Assembly: GCA_028276125.1 (NCBI GenBank)
Contig: JAPYWY010000038.1
Location: 1-9,873, forward strand
Source of the DNA: Pseudothermotoga sp.
Lineage (GTDB): Bacteria; Thermotogota; Thermotogae; Thermotogales; DSM-5069
DNA: 9,873 bases
Direction: 5' to 3'
The notes under the pieces were generated by a model. The model was not told the DNA's origin and did no database searches. It worked only from the letters and a program-made list of their open reading frames with translations. This document shows positions 7,117-9,873 of this stretch, one piece after another. The first letter of the stretch is position 1; each line of letters begins with the position of its first letter. The position numbers and the translations under genes are program-made.

Positions 7117-7826
7117 TCATCAAGAAGAGACAGCTTCTCATAGACGCTCCTTGCATCGTCGGAAAGAAAGAACGGCAGAACAACGATTCGAACGATGCGT
7201 TCGATTCCACGACCGTGACGAAAATCTTGGAAGAAGCCAAGGCTAAGGCCGATGAAATTCTCCGTCAGGCTGAAGCCGAAGCGTCCAAGATGTTGAACGA
7301 AGCCAAAGAGAAGAGGCAGAAGATGATCCATGAGATCGAGCTTGAGAGACAGCAGTTTCGGAAGTATGTTGCGGAAGCTTCGCAGCGACTCAACGTTTTG
7401 GTATCGAGCTTTCAAAGGCAGCTTGATCAGAAGAGGGAAGAGATGTTCGAAGAACTGACCGATCTATTGAGAATCTTGATAGAGAAGATCGCCTTCAGAT
7501 CACTCGACCAGGTTGATTTTCGCCAGAAGATGAAGAAGATTTTCTCAAAACTGTCCGAGGTCAGGAGCGCCAAGGTGATCTTCAACGAAAAGGATGCCGA
7601 GACTTTCCCAGAGATTTTGAAACAGTGCGAAGCAATGGGTTTCGAGGTCGTGCGATCTTCATCTTTGAAACCGGGTGAGGTGCTCGTAGATACGGAACTT
7701 GGAGTCCTCGATGGAACCAACAGAGCGGCCGTCATGTTGGTGGAGAGGTTGATAGAGGAGGTCTTCGGCCCTGTCGGAACCAACGAAGTTTCTCAGACAG
7801 TTCAAGGAGAAGCTCAGCAATCTTGA
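7113..7826 (+). CDS. fliH: Flagellar assembly protein FliH
   Basis: FliH is the peripheral stalk-like partner of the export ATPase: it binds and restrains FliI and links it to the C-ring and export gate. At 237 residues its length is normal. It is identified by position between fliG and fliI and by architecture. A short polar N-terminus is followed by a long charged helix (about 35-125) rich in Ala, Glu, Lys and Gln, beginning EEAKAKADEILRQAEAEASK, a typical coiled coil. A C-terminal domain with KPGEVLVDTELGVLDG (186-201) resembles the FliH/V-ATPase E-subunit fold. I do not see the GxxxG repeats common in other FliH proteins; Ala-rich repeats are there instead. Its ATG overlaps the fliG stop (ATGA). 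The last 56 bases overlap the proposed fliI start, and the fliI ribosome binding site lies inside it. Confidence 0.92.
   Translation: MIIKKRQLLIDAPCIVGKKERQNNDSNDAFDSTTVTKILEEAKAKADEILRQAEAEASKMLNEAKEKRQKMIHEIELERQQFRKYVAEASQRLNVLVSSFQRQLDQKREEMFEELTDLLRILIEKIAFRSLDQVDFRQKMKKIFSKLSEVRSAKVIFNEKDAETFPEILKQCEAMGFEVVRSSSLKPGEVLVDTELGVLDGTNRAAVMLVERLIEEVFGPVGTNEVSQTVQGEAQQS
7756..7761 (+). promoter_or_regulatory. Consensus ribosome binding site that decides the fliI start
   Basis: AGGAGG, a full Shine-Dalgarno core, sits directly after stop codons of the fliI frame (TGA TAG at 7750-7755) and 9 bases before CTG at 7771. It lies inside fliH codons for Glu-Glu-Val, so it could be chance, but it is the only strong site where the fliI start must be. 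Confidence 0.6.
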
Positions 7827-9081
7827 ATTTCCCAAGTACAATGGCAAGATCGTCAGAATCCTTGGTTTGACCGTCGAATCGATCGGACCAGACGCTTCTC
7901 TGGGGGAGGTCTGCGAGGTTGATCTCGACTCGAGGAGGGCGCTCTGCGAGGTCGTTGGTTTCAAAGATGGACGAGTCCTCCTGATGCCACTTGAAAACAT
8001 TTCTGGTGCCAAGCATGGTACTCTGGTCTTCGGCACGTCCAGACAGCTCGACGTCGCCGTGGGTGAAGATATGCTCGGCAGAGTCTTGGACGGTCTGGGA
8101 CGTCCGATAGATGGCAGACCGCTGACCGCTGCGAAGAGATATCCACTGTTGAGGAACGCTCCTCATCCACTGAAGAGAATGCGCATCACAGAGCCACTCC
8201 CTGTGGGGGTACGCGCCATCGATGGTTTCATCACGATTGGGAAGGGTCAAAGGATGGGTATCTTCGCTGGTAGCGGTGTCGGAAAGAGTACTCTGCTCGG
8301 CATGATTGCGAGGAACACGATCGCTGACATCAACGTCATTGCCTTGATTGGGGAGCGCGGAAGAGAAGTGAGAGAGTTCATCGAGAAGGACCTCGGAGAA
8401 GGGCTCAAAAGGTCTATCGTCGTTGTTTCAACATCGGATCAGCCCGCGCTGTTGAGAGCCAAGGCTCTGTACACTGCCACGAGCGTTGCCGAATTCTTCA
8501 GAGACTTGGGATACAACGTCCTTTTGATGGTGGATTCGCTCACGCGCTGGGCGATGGCACAGAGAGAGATCGGCCTGGCGATAGGTGAACCGCCCACTTC
8601 GAGGGGCTATACTCCGAGTGTTTTCGCGGGTTTACCCAGCATCCTCGAAAGGGCTGGAAACTCTGACAAGGGCAGCATCACGGGCATATACACCGTCTTG
8701 GTGGAGGCAGACGATTTCAACGAACCGATCTCCGACACGGTCAGGAGCATAGTTGATGGGCACATAGTGTTGTCGAGGAGACTTGCAGAGCTGAATCACT
8801 ATCCAGCGATAGATGTCTTGGCGAGCATAAGCAGGCTCATGATAGATGTGGTGAGTGAGGAGCACTTGAAGGCGAGTAGAGCGCTCAGAAGTTTGATGGC
8901 GGCCTATCAGGAGGCTAAGGACCTCATAGACGTGGGCGCATACAAACCCGGTTCGAACGAGTTGATAGACAAAGCCATAAAAATGAAGGGCTTGATAGAT
9001 GCCTTTCTCAAGCAGGACATCGCAGAGAAACCATCATTTGAGGAAACAGTGAACGCGCTCATGAAACTTGCCTCGATGTGA
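7771..9081 (+). CDS. fliI: Flagellum-specific export ATPase FliI
   Basis: FliI is the hexameric, F1-beta-like ATPase that helps feed flagellar subunits into the type III export gate. From CTG 7771 it has 436 residues, typical for the family. The N-terminal beta-barrel starts with YNGKIVRILGLTVES (about 23-37). The Walker A loop GSGVGKST is at 167-174, GERGREV at 194-200, Walker B VLLMVDS at 250-256 and the GYTPSVFAGLPSILERAG block at about 279-296. The nearest conventional start, TTG 7867, would remove the first barrel strand, and no ATG, GTG or TTG occurs in this frame between the stops at 7750-7755 and 7867. CTG behind AGGAGG is therefore the best start, though a sequence error or frameshift is possible. 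It overlaps fliH by 56 bases. No fliJ follows; the next gene is on the other strand. Confidence 0.95.
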   Translation: MSEPTKFLRQFKEKLSNLEFPKYNGKIVRILGLTVESIGPDASLGEVCEVDLDSRRALCEVVGFKDGRVLLMPLENISGAKHGTLVFGTSRQLDVAVGEDMLGRVLDGLGRPIDGRPLTAAKRYPLLRNAPHPLKRMRITEPLPVGVRAIDGFITIGKGQRMGIFAGSGVGKSTLLGMIARNTIADINVIALIGERGREVREFIEKDLGEGLKRSIVVVSTSDQPALLRAKALYTATSVAEFFRDLGYNVLLMVDSLTRWAMAQREIGLAIGEPPTSRGYTPSVFAGLPSILERAGNSDKGSITGIYTVLVEADDFNEPISDTVRSIVDGHIVLSRRLAELNHYPAIDVLASISRLMIDVVSEEHLKASRALRSLMAAYQEAKDLIDVGAYKPGSNELIDKAIKMKGLIDAFLKQDIAEKPSFEETVNALMKLASM

Positions 9082-9090
9082 CATCAGGGC
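9070..9090. terminator. Imperfect hairpin at the fliI / methyltransferase junction
   Basis: GCCT-C-GATG, loop TGA, CATC-A-GGGC forms a stem of 8 pairs with one C-A mismatch and one G-T pair. The fliI stop codon (9079-9081) is the loop, and the opposing gene's stop (9086-9084) lies in the right arm. It may end transcription from both sides, but there is no real T-run (only GTTTGT after it on the plus strand), so this is a weak call. Confidence 0.35.
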
Positions 9091-9659
9091 GTTTGTAGCT
9101 TGAGCGGCGCGATCTTTACCATCTCGAGGTAGAAGACTTGATCGTACAGTTCTTCCTTCGTCACTTTGAAGCCTCTCTCTCGTGCGATCTTCTTCACTAA
9201 TCCTATGGGCTGTTCCCGCCTCCATTTCGTCACATGGACAGTCCTGACCAGTTCCTGCCCCGTGTCCATCAACAGAGGTACCACGAAGAAGCTCTTGTGT
9301 GCCATCTTCTTTGGTATCACGACGTCCCAAATGTAGAGTTTTCCCCACTTTTTTAGAACACGATTGACGTTTTCGATTATCGCTTCGTGTTTGGGCAGAT
9401 AGAAGAACGTGAAGAAAAGGACCGCGGCATCGAAGGTCTCCGGGGCAAAGGACAGCTTCGTGGGGTTCATCACCAACCTGATCGATCTTGGATCGGCGAG
9501 TTTCAAGAATTCTTCGTCGGTCGTTGTGAAGACAGCCCTATCCACGAGGAGTTTCGTGAAAACGTCCTCCGCACCCGTGTTGACGACTATCACGCGCTGT
9601 CCTGCTATTTCCGAGGTGAACCTTAGAATCTGGTCCCTTAAGCTGTAATAGCCTCCCAT
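9084..9659 (-). CDS. Divergent class I methyltransferase-like protein
   Basis: A 191-residue protein that resembles the Methyltransf_11 type of class I S-adenosylmethionine-dependent methyltransferases. The best evidence is FDAAVLFFTFFYLPKHE (76-92), matching the usual motif after the central strand, followed by ENVNRVLKKWGKLYIWDV (96-113), which corresponds to the common RVLKPGG-x-L segment. Motif I is odd: VIVVNTGAED (23-32) stands where VLDVGCGTG is expected, so the cofactor-binding glycines are mostly lost. It may be inactive, bind another ligand, or be a strongly diverged enzyme; its substrate is unknown. The ATG at 9659 has no Shine-Dalgarno sequence, and an extended -10 element lies so close that the leader may be only about 5 bases. 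It converges on fliI and is divergent from the transporter gene, so it is probably a single-gene unit. Confidence 0.75.
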   Translation of the reverse strand: MGGYYSLRDQILRFTSEIAGQRVIVVNTGAEDVFTKLLVDRAVFTTTDEEFLKLADPRSIRLVMNPTKLSFAPETFDAAVLFFTFFYLPKHEAIIENVNRVLKKWGKLYIWDVVIPKKMAHKSFFVVPLLMDTGQELVRTVHVTKWRREQPIGLVKKIARERGFKVTKEELYDQVFYLEMVKIAPLKLQTP

Positions 9660-9670
9660 AGCACCAATTG

Positions 9671-9679
9671 AGTATAACA
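9671..9679 (-). promoter_or_regulatory. Predicted extended -10 promoter of the methyltransferase-like gene
   Basis: Read on the minus strand, TGTTATACT is an extended -10 (TG, one base, TATACT with 5 of 6 consensus). No convincing -35 is present. The expected start of transcription is near 9664, only about 5 bases before the ATG at 9659, which fits the absence of a ribosome binding site. Confidence 0.45.
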
Positions 9680-9705
9680 GAACACGTCACCCAAAAAGTT
9701 AACTG

Positions 9706-9722
9706 TGCGAACCAATTTCGCA
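9706..9722. promoter_or_regulatory. 17-base inverted repeat, candidate operator
   Basis: TGCGAA-CCAAT-TTCGCA is a perfect 6-base inverted repeat with a 5-base centre. It lies between two divergent genes, about where the -35 region of the transporter promoter would be and some 27 bases upstream of the other gene's -10. Size and position suit a dimeric repressor (MarR- or TetR-like, for example), but no regulator gene is in the window. A short hairpin by chance is the alternative. Confidence 0.35.
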
Positions 9723-9731
9723 ACCCATTTT

Positions 9732-9740
9732 TGGTATGAC
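9732..9740 (+). promoter_or_regulatory. Weak extended -10 promoter of the MATE transporter gene
   Basis: TGGTATGAC could be an extended -10 (TATGAC, 4 of 6 consensus). It would start transcription near 9747, right at GGGTGGAG, with a leader of about 12 bases to TTG 9759. No -35 match is seen; the inverted repeat at 9706-9722 covers that region. Tentative. Confidence 0.25.
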
Positions 9741-9758
9741 TATGGCTGGGTGGAGAAC

Positions 9759-9873
9759 TTGAAATATTCTTTGCTGAGACAATCTGTCCGTGGAGACGAA
9801 TTGAGATTCATTTCGAAACAGCTCTTGAAGCTTGCCATTCCGTCGATGGCCGAGAACTCGCTTCAAATGCTGT
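9759..9873 (+). CDS. Probable MATE-family efflux transporter (N-terminal fragment)
   Basis: The frame is open to the right edge, with about 38 codons visible. The stretch RGDELRFISKQLLKLAIPSMAENSLQML is typical of the beginning of MATE (MatE/NorM/DinF-type) proteins: a short charged cytoplasmic start, then the first membrane helix with an (L/I)P-x-(M/I)-x-E/Q-x-x-x-Q-x-(L/M) pattern. These proteins export drugs or metabolites across the inner membrane in exchange for Na+ or H+. The start is uncertain: TTG 9759 follows GGTGGAG closely, a GTG at 9750 is in frame, and the frame stays open further upstream. It is divergent from the methyltransferase-like gene and unrelated to the flagellar operon. 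Only the N-terminus is seen, so substrate and subfamily cannot be given. Confidence 0.7.
   Translation, partial: MKYSLLRQSVRGDELRFISKQLLKLAIPSMAENSLQML

Noticed and set aside
7756..7826. FliH-FliI fusion through programmed frameshifting
   Set aside because: A +1 shift would be needed, and I see no clear slippery site. AGGAGG plus CTG explains FliI as a separate protein more simply, though it cannot be fully excluded from sequence alone.
1..9873. CRISPR arrays, tRNA or rRNA genes, insertion sequences, prophage or defence genes
   Set aside because: No spaced direct repeats, cloverleaf-like segments, transposase motifs or terminal inverted repeats were noticed; nearly all bases are taken by core genes.

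Overview
The window looks like chromosomal DNA from a Thermotogales bacterium, closest in feel to Thermotoga/Pseudothermotoga. The main reason is FliG, whose protein sequence is very close to the Thermotoga maritima FliG I know, including the MPEKK-type N-terminus and the GGGEELI-type C-terminus. Packed operons with strong GGAG ribosome binding sites and many GTG/TTG starts agree with this. The genus is inference; no search was run.

Layout. (1) Bases 1-491, + strand: the C-terminal half of a class II fructose-bisphosphate aldolase. (2) Bases 482-4332, - strand: a five-gene operon in the order yceD (DUF177), rpmF (L32), plsX, glmS, rsfS. Its gaps are 3-4 bases or overlaps, and it combines ribosome genes with lipid and amino-sugar precursor genes. 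Its last gene overlaps the aldolase tail to tail by 10 bases, inside a perfect hairpin. (3) Bases 4333-4490: a divergent promoter region. (4) Bases 4491-9081, + strand: fliF, fliG, fliH, fliI, the flagellar MS-ring, the rotor switch protein and the export ATPase with its regulator. (5) Bases 9084-9659, - strand: a divergent class I methyltransferase-like protein that meets fliI tail to tail with a 2-base gap. (6) Bases 9660-9758: a divergent control region with a 17-base inverted repeat. (7) From about 9759, + strand: the first 38 codons of a probable MATE-family transporter.

How the genes work together. FliF forms the membrane ring, FliG docks on its C-terminal tail and carries torque, and FliH holds and regulates the FliI ATPase that feeds the export gate. 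In the opposite operon YceD and L32 serve the large ribosomal subunit, RsfS silences that subunit, PlsX makes acyl-phosphate for phospholipids and GlmS makes glucosamine-6-phosphate for the envelope.

No new multi-gene system is visible; the families are ordinary. The points worth a second look concern gene expression. fliI has no ATG, GTG or TTG that gives a full-length protein and seems to start at CTG behind a perfect AGGAGG. fliF may also start at CTG. Several predicted transcripts begin almost at the Shine-Dalgarno sequence. In both convergent gene pairs the stop codons lie inside hairpins. The methyltransferase-like protein has lost the glycine motif that normally binds S-adenosylmethionine.
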